A stretch of DNA of 40,865 nucleotides from Dactylosporangium sp. AC04546 (lineage in GTDB: Bacteria; Actinomycetota; Actinomycetes; Mycobacteriales; Micromonosporaceae). Positions 9,103 through 16,868 of the stretch are shown here, piece by piece. Below the pieces are notes generated by a model. That model was not told the origin of the DNA. It searched no databases and was given only the letters and a program-made list of their open reading frames with translations. The stretch's first letter is position 1; every line of letters begins with the position of its first letter. The stretch is from NCBI RefSeq assembly GCF_022095675.1, contig NZ_JAHYSG010000108.1, forward strand, positions 1 through 40,865. Reading direction: 5' to 3'. Position numbers and translations under genes: made by a program.

Positions 9103-10947
9103 GTGCATGTCGGTTCGCTGTCATGGCTGGTGCGACCGACACCCCCGCCCCGTCGGTTGGGGATCGCGGTTGTCGCTGTGCTGATCGTGGTGGAGACCCT
9201 CCTGGTCTTTCCGCTCCGCAAGCTCATGACACCGTTCGACCCGGGCACGATCTACGTCTTCGGCGTCCTCGTGGCCTCGATGGTGTGGGGAATGTGGCTC
9301 GGGCTGGCGACCGCGGTGGTGAGTACCGCGGTGTTCGTCTTCTTCCACGTCCAACCCGTCGAGACGTTCGCCGTCTCCGACATACGGCAGGTCGTCGGGT
9401 TGGCGGTCCTGCTCGTCGTCGCGGTGGCCATGAGCGGGGTGGCAGACCAGTCCCGGCTGCGCACCCTCCAGGCCGAGAACTCCGACCTGACCGCTGAGAT
9501 GGCCCGGCTGCTGCTGCACGCGGACGACCTTCCCACGGTGCTGCCCGTGGTCGCGCAGTGCATCGCGCAGTCGCTCAAACTCCCGGGCGCGGCGATCCTC
9601 CTCGCCGACGTCCCCGGTGACGACCGGCACTCGGCGTTCGCGCTGCACGCCGGCACGACCCGGCTCGGGACCCTGCTGGTGCCGGCCGGCCTGCCGGAAC
9701 GGACGACGCAACGGCTGCGGGAGCACGTCGTGCCGTCATTGGCGTCGCTGCTGCACGCCGGCTACGAACGTGCGGCCGTGCTGGACTCGCTGGAAGCAAG
9801 CCGGGAGCACCTGCGCCGGCTCGCCGCCGAACAGACCGCGGTGGGGCGGGTGGCGACGCTCGTGGCCCACGGCAGTCGTCCACCCGAGGTCTTCGACGCC
9901 ATCACCACCGAGCTGCACAGACTGCTGGGTGAGTACAGCACGTGGCTGTGTCGCTACGAACCCGACGCCACGGTCAGCGTCGTGTCGACCAGCCTGCCCG
10001 GCCTGCGGCCGGACCAGCTGCGCTGGTCGTTCGAGGGTGAGAACATCCTGGCCCTGGTGCGCGACAGCGGGCGTCCCGCCCGGATGGACAGTTTCCAGCA
10101 CGTCACCGGCCCCGTCGCCACGCTCGCTCGTGAGCTCGGTATCCGATCCTCGGTCGGGGTGCCGATCGTGGTGGAAGGGCGGTTGTGGGGTGTGGCGGCC
10201 GTGGCATCCGTCCGGCCCGAGCCGCTGCCGCCCGACACCGAGACCCGCGTCGCGCGCTTCGTGGACCTTGCCGCCACCGCCATCGCCAACGCCGACAGCC
10301 AGGACCAGCTGGCCGCGTCCCGGGCCCGGCTCGTCGCCGCCGCGGACCAGGCCCGCCAGCGCATCGAACGCAACCTGCACGACAGCACACTGCAGCATCT
10401 GCTCGCCATCGCACTGCAGCTGGGCGTCATGCAGGCCGCCCTGCCGCCGGAGCTGGAGCAGACCAAGGCGGAGCTGACGCGCACCCTGTCCGGCCTGAAC
10501 AGCGCCGTCAACGACCTGCGGGAGATCTCCCGGGGCATCCATCCGACCCTGCTCGCCGCGGGTGGCCTGCCACCCGCGCTCAAGGCACTCGCCCGCCGAT
10601 CGCCGGTACCGGTCGACCTCGACCTGGACACCTGCCCGCGCATGGCCCCGGTGATCGAGGTGGCCGCCTATCACGTCGTCGCGGAAGCATTGACCAACGC
10701 GGCCAGACACGCCCACCCCACGGTCGTGCAGGTGCGGGCCGCAGCCCGCGACGACACCCTGCACGTGTCGATCCACGACGACGGCGCCGGCGGCGCCGAC
10801 CCTCATCTCGGGACCGGCCTCACGGCCCTGCGCGACCGGATCGAGGCACTCGGCGGAAGCCTGACCATCACCAGCCCCGTCGGCGGCGGCACCCTGCTCC
10901 GGGCCGCCATCCCGACCACATCCGCCTCGTGCGCCCCTCCTGCGTAA
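9103..10947 (+). CDS. Membrane sensor histidine kinase (KdpD-like DUF4118, GAF, HisKA_3)
   Basis: Two-component sensor kinase of the NarL-partner type, 614 residues. The N-terminal part (residues about 18-125) holds closely spaced hydrophobic helices resembling the DUF4118 membrane domain of KdpD. A degenerate GAF-like region (about 140-235) and a clearer GAF domain (about 250-400) follow. The HisKA_3 dimerisation helix has ERNLHDSTLQH, with phospho-acceptor His426. The HATPase domain has an N-box (EALTNAARHA), a DDGAGG G1 motif and GTGLTALRDR. The start is a GTG. No response regulator lies next to it, so it is an orphan here. It is flanked by the sialidase terminator and a convergent repeat-rich region, so it is probably transcribed alone. 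The ligand cannot be predicted. Confidence 0.9.
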   Translation: MHVGSLSWLVRPTPPPRRLGIAVVAVLIVVETLLVFPLRKLMTPFDPGTIYVFGVLVASMVWGMWLGLATAVVSTAVFVFFHVQPVETFAVSDIRQVVGLAVLLVVAVAMSGVADQSRLRTLQAENSDLTAEMARLLLHADDLPTVLPVVAQCIAQSLKLPGAAILLADVPGDDRHSAFALHAGTTRLGTLLVPAGLPERTTQRLREHVVPSLASLLHAGYERAAVLDSLEASREHLRRLAAEQTAVGRVATLVAHGSRPPEVFDAITTELHRLLGEYSTWLCRYEPDATVSVVSTSLPGLRPDQLRWSFEGENILALVRDSGRPARMDSFQHVTGPVATLARELGIRSSVGVPIVVEGRLWGVAAVASVRPEPLPPDTETRVARFVDLAATAIANADSQDQLAASRARLVAAADQARQRIERNLHDSTLQHLLAIALQLGVMQAALPPELEQTKAELTRTLSGLNSAVNDLREISRGIHPTLLAAGGLPPALKALARRSPVPVDLDLDTCPRMAPVIEVAAYHVVAEALTNAARHAHPTVVQVRAAARDDTLHVSIHDDGAGGADPHLGTGLTALRDRIEALGGSLTITSPVGGGTLLRAAIPTTSASCAPPA

Positions 10948-10989
10948 CCGGACCTCATCGACACGCTCGGCGCCCAGGTTCGCCAGACC

Positions 10990-11039
10990 GCCAGGCATCG
11001 CCTGGCCATCGCCTGGCCATCGCCTGTCCTGTCACAGGA
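10990..11039. terminator. Repeat-rich bidirectional terminator region
   Basis: Between the convergent kinase and Nramp genes. GCCAGGCATCGCCTGGC (10990-11006) is a self-complementary hairpin. The unit CATCGCCTGGC occurs three times head to tail with an 11-bp period (10996-11028, last copy with one change). TCCTGTCACAGGA (11027-11039) is a second small inverted repeat that overlaps the Nramp stop codon. Confidence 0.5.
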
Positions 11040-12309
11040 AGGTGTCCCACAAGAGGTACATGTTCAGCGCGATGATCACGCCGGCGATCGCGGCGGCCGC
11101 CAGGTTGGTGGCCCGGTTGTTGACGAAGGACCCCATGATGTCGCGCCGCCGGGACAGCAGCAGGAGCGGGACGAGCGCGAACGGGATGCCGAACGACAGC
11201 ACCACCTGGGAGATCACCAGGGCGTCGGTGGCCGGCAGGCCGAGCGCCAGTACGGCGAGCGCCGGCGCCATCGTGATGAGCCGGCGCAGGAACACCGGAA
11301 TCCGCCGCCGGATGAACCCCTGCATCACGACCTGTCCGGCGTAGGTGCCCACCGACGAGGATGAAAGGCCCGAGGCGAGCAATGCCACCGCGAAGGCGAG
11401 CGCCGCCGTGCCGCCGACCATGGAGCCCAGCCCGGCGTGGGCGGCCTCGATCGAGTCGATGTCGGATCGTCCGTTGGCGTTGAACAGCGACGCGGCGACG
11501 ACGAGCATCGACAGGTTGATGAGGCCGGCCGCGCCCAGGCCGATGACCACGTCGAGACGCTGGAACCGCAGCAGCTCGCGTCGCTCGGCGTCGTCGCTGC
11601 AGGCCACCCGTGACTTGGTCAGGGCCGAGTGCAGGTAGATGACGTGCGGCATGACGGTGGCACCGATGATGCCGCAGACCAGCATCAGCTGTCCGTCACC
11701 GCCGGCAAGCGACGGCACGAGCCCGCGGGCGACTCCGGCCGGGTCGACGCCGACGACGACCAGGTCGTAGAGGAAGCCGAGGAACACGATGCCGAGCATG
11801 CCGACGATCGCCAGCTCGAAGCGCCGGTAACCGCGCCGCTCGAGGGCCAGGACTCCGAACGCGACCACGGCCGTGAGCAGGCCGGCGGGCAGCAGGGGCA
11901 CACCGAAGAGCAGGTACAGGCCGACCGCGGCCCCGACGAACTCGGCGAGATCGGTCGCCATGGCCACGATCTCAGCCTGTACCCACAGACCGAGCGCGAC
12001 GGGTCGCGGCAGGTGCTGCCGGCACAGTTCGGGCAGGTCGCGGCCGGTCGCCACACCCACCTTGGCCGACAGGTACTGCACGAGCATCGCCATCAGGTTG
12101 GCCATGACGATCACCCAGACGAGGCTGTACCCGAACCGGGCGCCCGCCGAGAGGTTGGTCGCGAAGTTGCCGGGGTCGACGTAGGCCACGGCGGCCACGA
12201 ACGCCGAGCCGAACAGCGCGACCGGTCCGCGGAGGCGGCCGCGCGAGCGCAACTGCCGCAGCGTCGCGGCCCCGGTGGCGGTCCCTGCGGTGTGGACGGT
12301 CGACGACAT
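11032..12309 (-). CDS. mntH: Nramp-family divalent metal (Mn2+/Fe2+) transporter
   Basis: Proton-coupled importer of Mn2+/Fe2+ in the cytoplasmic membrane, 425 residues, about 11 membrane segments, normal length for bacterial MntH. Family hallmarks are DPGNFATN in helix 1 (residues 45-52, the metal-site Asp and Asn) and MPHVIYLHS in helix 6 (metal-site Met). The ATG overlaps the stop codon of the flavin reductase gene (ATGA), so translation is probably coupled. I chose this start over an upstream in-frame extension that would run through that gene. It is the last gene of a five-gene minus-strand operon. Its presence suggests that the operon raises the cell's need for Mn or Fe, which fits the many metal-dependent lyases nearby (inference). 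No MntR or Fur box was identified. Confidence 0.93.
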   Translation of the reverse strand: MSSTVHTAGTATGAATLRQLRSRGRLRGPVALFGSAFVAAVAYVDPGNFATNLSAGARFGYSLVWVIVMANLMAMLVQYLSAKVGVATGRDLPELCRQHLPRPVALGLWVQAEIVAMATDLAEFVGAAVGLYLLFGVPLLPAGLLTAVVAFGVLALERRGYRRFELAIVGMLGIVFLGFLYDLVVVGVDPAGVARGLVPSLAGGDGQLMLVCGIIGATVMPHVIYLHSALTKSRVACSDDAERRELLRFQRLDVVIGLGAAGLINLSMLVVAASLFNANGRSDIDSIEAAHAGLGSMVGGTAALAFAVALLASGLSSSSVGTYAGQVVMQGFIRRRIPVFLRRLITMAPALAVLALGLPATDALVISQVVLSFGIPFALVPLLLLSRRRDIMGSFVNNRATNLAAAAIAGVIIALNMYLLWDTFL

Positions 12310-12884
12310 CAGTGCCCCGGCTCGTGCTGCCGGACGCGGGAGTGGACGCCCACGGTGTGCCAGGCCCGGTCGTGGTAGGCCAGGGCGCCGGCCCGCGACC
12401 GGTCCGGTCGCGTGCCGGCGAGCGCGATCTCCTGCGCCTCCACGACGAGCAGCGTCGACTCGCCGAGTGCGACCCGGTGGATCGGGCGGGCCCTGATCCA
12501 CGTCCGCACGGACGGGAAGTAGGGCTCGCCCGAGCGCAGTCGCGACCAGGTCCGCGGATCGGCGAACCGGTCGACGCCGCTCGTCGCGCAGCGGTCGGCG
12601 AGGTACACGTCGTCTCCCCTCAGCAGATGCACGACCACGGAGGCCGCACGCAGGATGGTCGGGGCGCTGGAGGCCGAGTTCACGATCGAGAACGCCAGCG
12701 TGGGCGGGCGGACGCTGACACTGATGACGGACGAGGCGGTGAAGCCGACCGGCCCGTCTCCCGCGTCCGCCGTGATCACCGCGACGCCCGAGACGTGCGT
12801 GCGGAACGCCGCTTTGAGGCGCTCGGGGGCGGCCTGCGCCGCCCCTTCGCTGGCATCGCTGTGCGTCTGCCTGTCCGAGACCAT
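12309..12884 (-). CDS. Flavin reductase domain protein (HpaC-like)
   Basis: 191 residues matching the split-barrel flavin reductase family (FMN/FAD reduction by NAD(P)H, usually to feed a two-component monooxygenase). Visible hallmarks: the FRTHVSGVAVITA start of the barrel, GFTASSVISVSVRPPTLAFSI (the usual G[FL]TxxSxxSvSxxPP pattern), the HLL segment and a C-terminal YHDRAWH strand (normally Y..G.Y..). It starts 10 nt after the PPC gene's stop codon and overlaps the Nramp start. No monooxygenase large subunit is visible in the window, so the partner is elsewhere or is one of the operon's MBL-fold proteins (speculative). Confidence 0.85.
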   Translation of the reverse strand: MVSDRQTHSDASEGAAQAAPERLKAAFRTHVSGVAVITADAGDGPVGFTASSVISVSVRPPTLAFSIVNSASSAPTILRAASVVVHLLRGDDVYLADRCATSGVDRFADPRTWSRLRSGEPYFPSVRTWIRARPIHRVALGESTLLVVEAQEIALAGTRPDRSRAGALAYHDRAWHTVGVHSRVRQHEPGH

Positions 12885-12894
12885 CGGTTGACGG

Positions 12895-13446
12895 CTACAC
12901 GGCGTCGAGGACGTGGTAGACGCCGACCTGGCCGGCGTCGGGCGTGCCGTCGGTGGTGTGTTTCAGCATGACGCCGACGATCGGGGCGATCACGACGGTG
13001 ATGTGCGAGATCGGGTGGTGGGAACGGACGATGCAGCCCGGCATGACGTGTCCGGAGACCGTCCGATCGCCGACGGTCACCGTCATGTGCAGGTGCACAT
13101 AGGACTCGCCGTGCACGTACCCGCCGTACCCTTCGGGCAGGTCGCCCCGCGTCGGGCCGCCGCGTCCGAACGGCACGCCGCCACGCAGCGGCGCGTCGAC
13201 GACGCCGATGATGCCGCCGCCGTGCGCCTCGACCGGACCCTCGATCTCGACCGCACGCGACTTGGACGCACCCTCCTCGAACGTCTGCAGCACCGCCCGG
13301 TCCAGCGCTCCGACGATCGAGAAGACGACACCGGACGTGATGTCGTTCGCCTTCGCCACCGCGCGGATCGCTTGCAGCACGTCGGCCTGCGGGTCGAGCC
13401 GGGCCACGATGGGAGCACCCCACGTGCCGGTCACCTGATGGAACAA
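12895..13446 (-). CDS. PPC/DUF296 domain protein, paralog 1
   Basis: 183 residues resembling the PPC (plants and prokaryotes conserved, DUF296) domain, a small trimeric fold with a His-rich putative metal site. Visible: a GVVFSIVGALDRAVLQ segment, GGIIGVVDAP, the HLHMTV motif and GHVMPGCIVR. I chose a TTG start at 13446 because GGAG lies 6 nt upstream and the N-terminus then aligns with the plus-strand paralog at 15504 (VTG.WG.PI.AR). The frame stays open upstream into the preceding MBL gene, so the start is not certain. It differs from its paralog by an extra GRGGPTRGDLPE loop. The biochemical role of bacterial PPC proteins is poorly known; the operon position suggests a catabolic or metal-linked role. 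Confidence 0.8.
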   Translation of the reverse strand: MFHQVTGTWGAPIVARLDPQADVLQAIRAVAKANDITSGVVFSIVGALDRAVLQTFEEGASKSRAVEIEGPVEAHGGGIIGVVDAPLRGGVPFGRGGPTRGDLPEGYGGYVHGESYVHLHMTVTVGDRTVSGHVMPGCIVRSHHPISHITVVIAPIVGVMLKHTTDGTPDAGQVGVYHVLDAV

Positions 13447-13463
13447 CTGGTTCTCCAATCGCT

Positions 13464-14333
13464 TCAGAAACCGAGCACCGACACGTTCGGGCGGACCTCG
13501 TGCTTGCCGAACGCCGGCCGGTCCGGGTCTTCCTTCGGCATCAACCGCATGCCCTTGATCAGCTCGGGGAGGGTCTTCGGCATGTCCAGGATCGGCAGGC
13601 CGTGGGTGGGCGCGAGCACCTCGGCGCCGATGTCGTCGAGCAGCCACTCTAGGCGCGTGATGTACGGCTCGATGTCGACGAACTGCGTCCACCAGAACGC
13701 CTTCTCGCCGTACAGGGCCGTCATCTCGGGGAGGGCGAGCTCGGGCGTCTCCTCGGCCGACTTCCCGCAGTGCCCGGCCCCGTGGTAGTGGCTGTAGGCG
13801 AAGCCGTCACCGGAGAAGAGGACCTTGCGCCGGCTGTCGAAGAACCACCGCGTGTAGATGTAGTCACGGAACGGTGCCTCGAGGACGTCGATGGAGGTGC
13901 CGCCGAGCTCGACGCTCTCACCGATCTCCATCTCCCGGAAGCGGTCCTCGTACTGCGGGAACACGAGGTGGTACTCGGCCATGTGGCCGCACGCCACGGC
14001 GTCGGGGAACCGCTGCAGGAACCGGCCGAGACCGCCGGAGTGCGGGACCTCCTGGTGGGTCGGGAAGATGTACTTCACCGGCGGCAGGCCACGGGCCAGC
14101 AGGTCCTCCAACTGCTGCTCGACGTACGGGAAGTTCGCCGGGTGCCCACCCTCGACGATCGCGCACGCGTCGTCGCCGACGACGAGGTACACCGAGTTGT
14201 AGCTGTGCAGCACGGTTCCCTTGTAGACGTTGCGTCCGCCGAAGCACGCGCCGAGCCAGAAGACCCCGGGCACGATCTCCCGCGGCAGCGGGTTGTCGTC
14301 GAAGCCGTCGTCGGCCTGAACCTTCTCGCTCAT
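13464..14333 (-). CDS. MBL-fold protein with flavodiiron-like ligand set
   Basis: 289 residues of metallo-beta-lactamase fold. The usual HxHxDH motif is replaced by THQEVPHSGG: His93, Glu95 and His98 are present, but the Asp position is Pro97. Glu at the second position is typical of flavodiiron/ODP-type diiron sites rather than zinc hydrolases. Later ligands are Asp176 in SGDGF and His244 in APTHG; the middle His seems replaced within PFRDYIY. This may be a non-heme diiron or altered metal site (inference). The ATG overlaps the stop of the upstream MBL-like gene (ATGA), so the two are probably co-translated and may form a complex. The flavodoxin domain of true flavodiiron proteins is missing, but a flavin reductase lies two genes downstream. 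The substrate is unknown. Confidence 0.82.
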   Translation of the reverse strand: MSEKVQADDGFDDNPLPREIVPGVFWLGACFGGRNVYKGTVLHSYNSVYLVVGDDACAIVEGGHPANFPYVEQQLEDLLARGLPPVKYIFPTHQEVPHSGGLGRFLQRFPDAVACGHMAEYHLVFPQYEDRFREMEIGESVELGGTSIDVLEAPFRDYIYTRWFFDSRRKVLFSGDGFAYSHYHGAGHCGKSAEETPELALPEMTALYGEKAFWWTQFVDIEPYITRLEWLLDDIGAEVLAPTHGLPILDMPKTLPELIKGMRLMPKEDPDRPAFGKHEVRPNVSVLGF

Positions 14334-15262
14334 TGCACTCCCGCTTCCATCGGCGCCCGCTTGGAGCGCTCCTTGTAGCCAACGTTGAGTCCGATCGCCC
14401 GCTCGCTCGGGAACGCCTCGAGGACCCGCCGGAGCAGGGCCACGTGCTCCCGCACGGGCTCGCGGCCGTCGATGACGCGTCCGTAGCCCGGACCGATGCG
14501 GTCGACCTCGATCCCGTCGAAGATCTTGTCGAGGTCCGCGACCATCTGGTTCGTCCGTGCGCCCGGCAGCCACCAGTAGCGGGTCGCGGCCATGAAGTCC
14601 CGCACGTGCTGCTCGGACGGCATCGGCTCCGACGCGTCGGCGACCCAGGGGCCGTCGAGGGTCGGCTGCCACAGGTAGGTGAAGTGGTCCGCCGTGAGCA
14701 GCGTCCGCAGTTCCACGTCGTACAGCCAGTTCGTCGAGAGCAGTCGCAGCGGCGGGCGCAGCAGCTTCAGAATGCGGCCGTTGCCCAGGTCGATCTGGCC
14801 GCTGCCACGCAGCATCACGCCCTTCACCTCGGCGAAGGCGCCGGTGCCGTTCGGCGAGCCGTACGGCACGTGCTCGGGCCGGAAGTCCGTCGACTCCACG
14901 CCGTCGGGCCGCGTGCTGTAGATCGTCCTGATCCCGAAGTGCTCGACGATCGGACGCACGTTGCAGGTGCCGTAGTACTCACCGAGGCGCAGCACGCAGA
15001 GTTCGAGTTCGACATCCGAGCCCAGCAGCGACTCGAGGCGCCCGATCATCGCCTTCTCGTGCAGCGAGAAGCCGGTATCGACGAGCACTGCCCGCTTGCC
15101 CTCGACGAAGAGATAGCAGTTCTGGGTGGCGAAGCCACGGGCGTCGAGGGGGTGCGTACAGATGCGGCCGTCGAGGGGGTAGGGGTTGGGCAGTACGTAC
15201 AGCTTTCCGTCCACGAGCGGGACGATTGGCGCCTTCTCCACGAGCTCGGCGTAATCACTCAT
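14330..15262 (-). CDS. MBL-fold-like protein lacking the histidine ligands
   Basis: 310 residues, clearly related in layout to the next gene but degenerate. It keeps the early VLVDTG strand and Asp192 (TADHF, matching SGDGF of its neighbour). Where the neighbour has H93, E95 and H98, this one has Leu93, Glu95 and Gly98 (LRLGEYYG). The last His is a Tyr (GPGYG, Tyr260). It is therefore probably not a normal metallohydrolase; it could be a structural partner or have a new site. First gene of the minus-strand operon. The start was chosen from GGAAGGG about 9 nt upstream; in-frame ATGs further upstream are less likely. A TTGACA/TAAGAT promoter lies just upstream. Confidence 0.78.
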   Translation of the reverse strand: MSDYAELVEKAPIVPLVDGKLYVLPNPYPLDGRICTHPLDARGFATQNCYLFVEGKRAVLVDTGFSLHEKAMIGRLESLLGSDVELELCVLRLGEYYGTCNVRPIVEHFGIRTIYSTRPDGVESTDFRPEHVPYGSPNGTGAFAEVKGVMLRGSGQIDLGNGRILKLLRPPLRLLSTNWLYDVELRTLLTADHFTYLWQPTLDGPWVADASEPMPSEQHVRDFMAATRYWWLPGARTNQMVADLDKIFDGIEVDRIGPGYGRVIDGREPVREHVALLRRVLEAFPSERAIGLNVGYKERSKRAPMEAGVQ

Positions 15263-15315
15263 CCTTGCTGACCCTTCCGACATACCTCTGGTCATCCAGT
15301 CATCATCACTTTGGT

Positions 15316-15343
15316 ATCTTATGCTGAGTCGCATGGCTGTCAA
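15316..15343 (-). promoter_or_regulatory. Sigma70-like promoter for the MBL/PPC/flavin reductase/mntH operon
   Basis: Read on the minus strand: TTGACA (15343-15338), 16 nt, then TAAGAT (15321-15316), about 50 nt before the first MBL start. The spacer contains an imperfect ATGC-N6-GCAT inverted repeat (15321-15334) that could be an operator. This is the closest match to a consensus promoter that I found in the window. Confidence 0.65.
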
Positions 15344-15397
15344 GGAACCCCGGGCGCGACCGGGCCCGGCGGTGCGGCGATGGTGTGACGTGGAACA

Positions 15398-15421
15398 TTC
15401 CGCATCGCGGAAAAGATATGG
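15398..15421 (+). promoter_or_regulatory. Operator-like palindrome A with -10-like sequence
   Basis: TTCCGCATCGCGGAA (15398-15412) has perfect 6-bp arms around ATC, followed by AAGATATGGC. The same arrangement recurs upstream of the acyl-CoA dehydrogenase, tctC and the second iclR. It lies in the divergent intergenic region, pointing at the plus-strand PPC gene. Likely target of the IclR paralogs encoded here (inference). Confidence 0.6.
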
Positions 15422-15503
15422 CACGAAGTGGAATAGCTGGCTAGAGTCACGATCGCCAAGGCCACGCCCGCCACGGGCAGACGCAGAGGAGCACGGACGG
15501 CAA

Positions 15504-16028
15504 ATGCAGACGGTAACGGGACGGATGGGGCCGGTCATCCTCGCGAGGCTCGAACCCCATGGCGATCTACTGGCGTCCATCTACGAGGTGGCGCGGACGC
15601 ACCAGATGAAGGCGGGCGTGATCCTGTCCATCACGGGCGCTCTTGAGCATGCCGTCCTGCAGCGCTTCGAGAAGGGCGCCGACAACACGCAGAAGATCGG
15701 TGTCGAGGAGATCCCCGGGCCGATGGAGGCCAGTGGTCACGGGATCATCGGCGTCGTCGACGCGCCGGAGCGGGGCGACGTGCCCTTCGGTGTCGGCGGC
15801 TACGTCAACGGTGAGCCGTACGCGCACGTCCACCTGACGGTGACGACCGCGACGCAGACGATCTGCGGGCATGTCATGCCGGGGTGCCGCGTGCGCTCGA
15901 ACCACCCGGTCTCGCACTTCACGATCATGATCGCCCCGATCGAGGAGGCGGCCCTCAAGCTCACGATCGACGGTCCGCCGGAAGCCGGGCAGCGCGGCGT
16001 CTACCACCTCCTGGAGTCCATCGCCTGA
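15504..16028 (+). CDS. PPC/DUF296 domain protein, paralog 2
   Basis: 174 residues of the PPC/DUF296 family, plainly paralogous to the minus-strand copy at 12895-13446. Both share VTG..G, ILSITGALEHAVLQ / VFSIVGALDRAVLQ, HGIIGVVDAP, H-x-H (HVHLTV) and GHVMPGC.VRS..P.SH. The frame is open further upstream (to 15321), but residues before MQTVTG are Arg/Pro-rich and unlike the family, and the operator lies in that stretch, so ATG 15504 is preferred. First gene of the long plus-strand catabolic run; 34 nt separate it from the aldolase gene. With its paralog it could form a mixed oligomer. Catalytic role unknown. Confidence 0.83.
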   Translation: MQTVTGRMGPVILARLEPHGDLLASIYEVARTHQMKAGVILSITGALEHAVLQRFEKGADNTQKIGVEEIPGPMEASGHGIIGVVDAPERGDVPFGVGGYVNGEPYAHVHLTVTTATQTICGHVMPGCRVRSNHPVSHFTIMIAPIEEAALKLTIDGPPEAGQRGVYHLLESIA

Positions 16029-16062
16029 CCAGCGGGACCCGCGTCCGCAGAAAGGAGCAGCA

Positions 16063-16839
16063 GTGCCGACAAGTTTGAAGGAGCGCCTGCGGTCCCAGTC
16101 GCTCTCGATCGGGATGCAGTCGTTCTCCGGCAGCCCCGCGCTCGTGGAGATTCTCGGCCTGGCCGGTTTCGACTGGGTCAGCCTCGACATGGAGCACTCG
16201 CCGACAGGACTGGAGACGATCGAGCATCTCGCGCGGGCGGCCAGGGCCGGCGGCACCTGCCCGCTGGTCCGGGTGCCCAGGAACGATCCGATCGAGATCA
16301 TGCGCGCCCTCGACCGTGGTGTCGACGGGGTCATCGTCCCGCACATCAGTTCCGCCGCCGACCTCGAGGCCGCCGTCGCGGCCACCCGGTACCACCCGGC
16401 GGGGATCCGCGGCGCGTGCACCAGCACGCGGGCGAGCGGTTACGGCACCGAGCGGTGGACGGACTACCTCGAGCGGGCCGCCCGCGACCTCGTGGTGGTC
16501 GCGATCATCGAAGACGAGGACGGCGTGCGGAACTTCGACGACCTCCTCAAGGTCGACGGCGCCGACGTGCTCTGGCTCGGCACGAGGGACCTGTCGCAGG
16601 CGATGGGTCTGCCCGACACGGACCTGCACCACCCGGACCTCGCCCGCCTCGCCAAGGACATGTGTGACCGGGCCGCCGCCCGCGGCAAGCTCATGATGGC
16701 GACGGTCGGTCCGGTGCTGTCGATCGAGTACGCGCAGTACCTGCACGGCCTGGGCTTCCAGTGCATCAGCTACGGAACCGACGTGAAGAACTTCGGCCGG
16801 TTCGCCAGGTCCGTCGTGAGTGGACTGCGCCCCGCCTGA
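16063..16839 (+). CDS. HpcH/HpaI family aldolase (class II), intact site
   Basis: 258 residues. Members cleave 2-keto-4-hydroxy acids (or malyl-CoA-type esters) to pyruvate or glyoxylate plus an aldehyde or acyl-CoA, using a divalent metal. Expected active-site residues are present at nearly the same numbers as in E. coli HpaI: His45 (DMEH), Arg70 (RVP), Glu150 (IIED) and Asp176 (GTRDLS). The GTG start is preceded by AAAGGAG. It is followed after 29 nt by a second aldolase-family gene whose metal ligands are changed, so the two may work as a pair. The exact substrate cannot be read from sequence. Confidence 0.88.
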   Translation: MPTSLKERLRSQSLSIGMQSFSGSPALVEILGLAGFDWVSLDMEHSPTGLETIEHLARAARAGGTCPLVRVPRNDPIEIMRALDRGVDGVIVPHISSAADLEAAVAATRYHPAGIRGACTSTRASGYGTERWTDYLERAARDLVVVAIIEDEDGVRNFDDLLKVDGADVLWLGTRDLSQAMGLPDTDLHHPDLARLAKDMCDRAAARGKLMMATVGPVLSIEYAQYLHGLGFQCISYGTDVKNFGRFARSVVSGLRPA

Positions 16840-16868
16840 TCCCCGCGACCCGAAGGTGGAGTCGAGTC

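Noticed and set aside
15321..15503. N-terminal extension of the plus-strand PPC gene
   Set aside because: The extension is Arg/Pro-rich, does not match the paralog and contains the operator and -10-like sequence.
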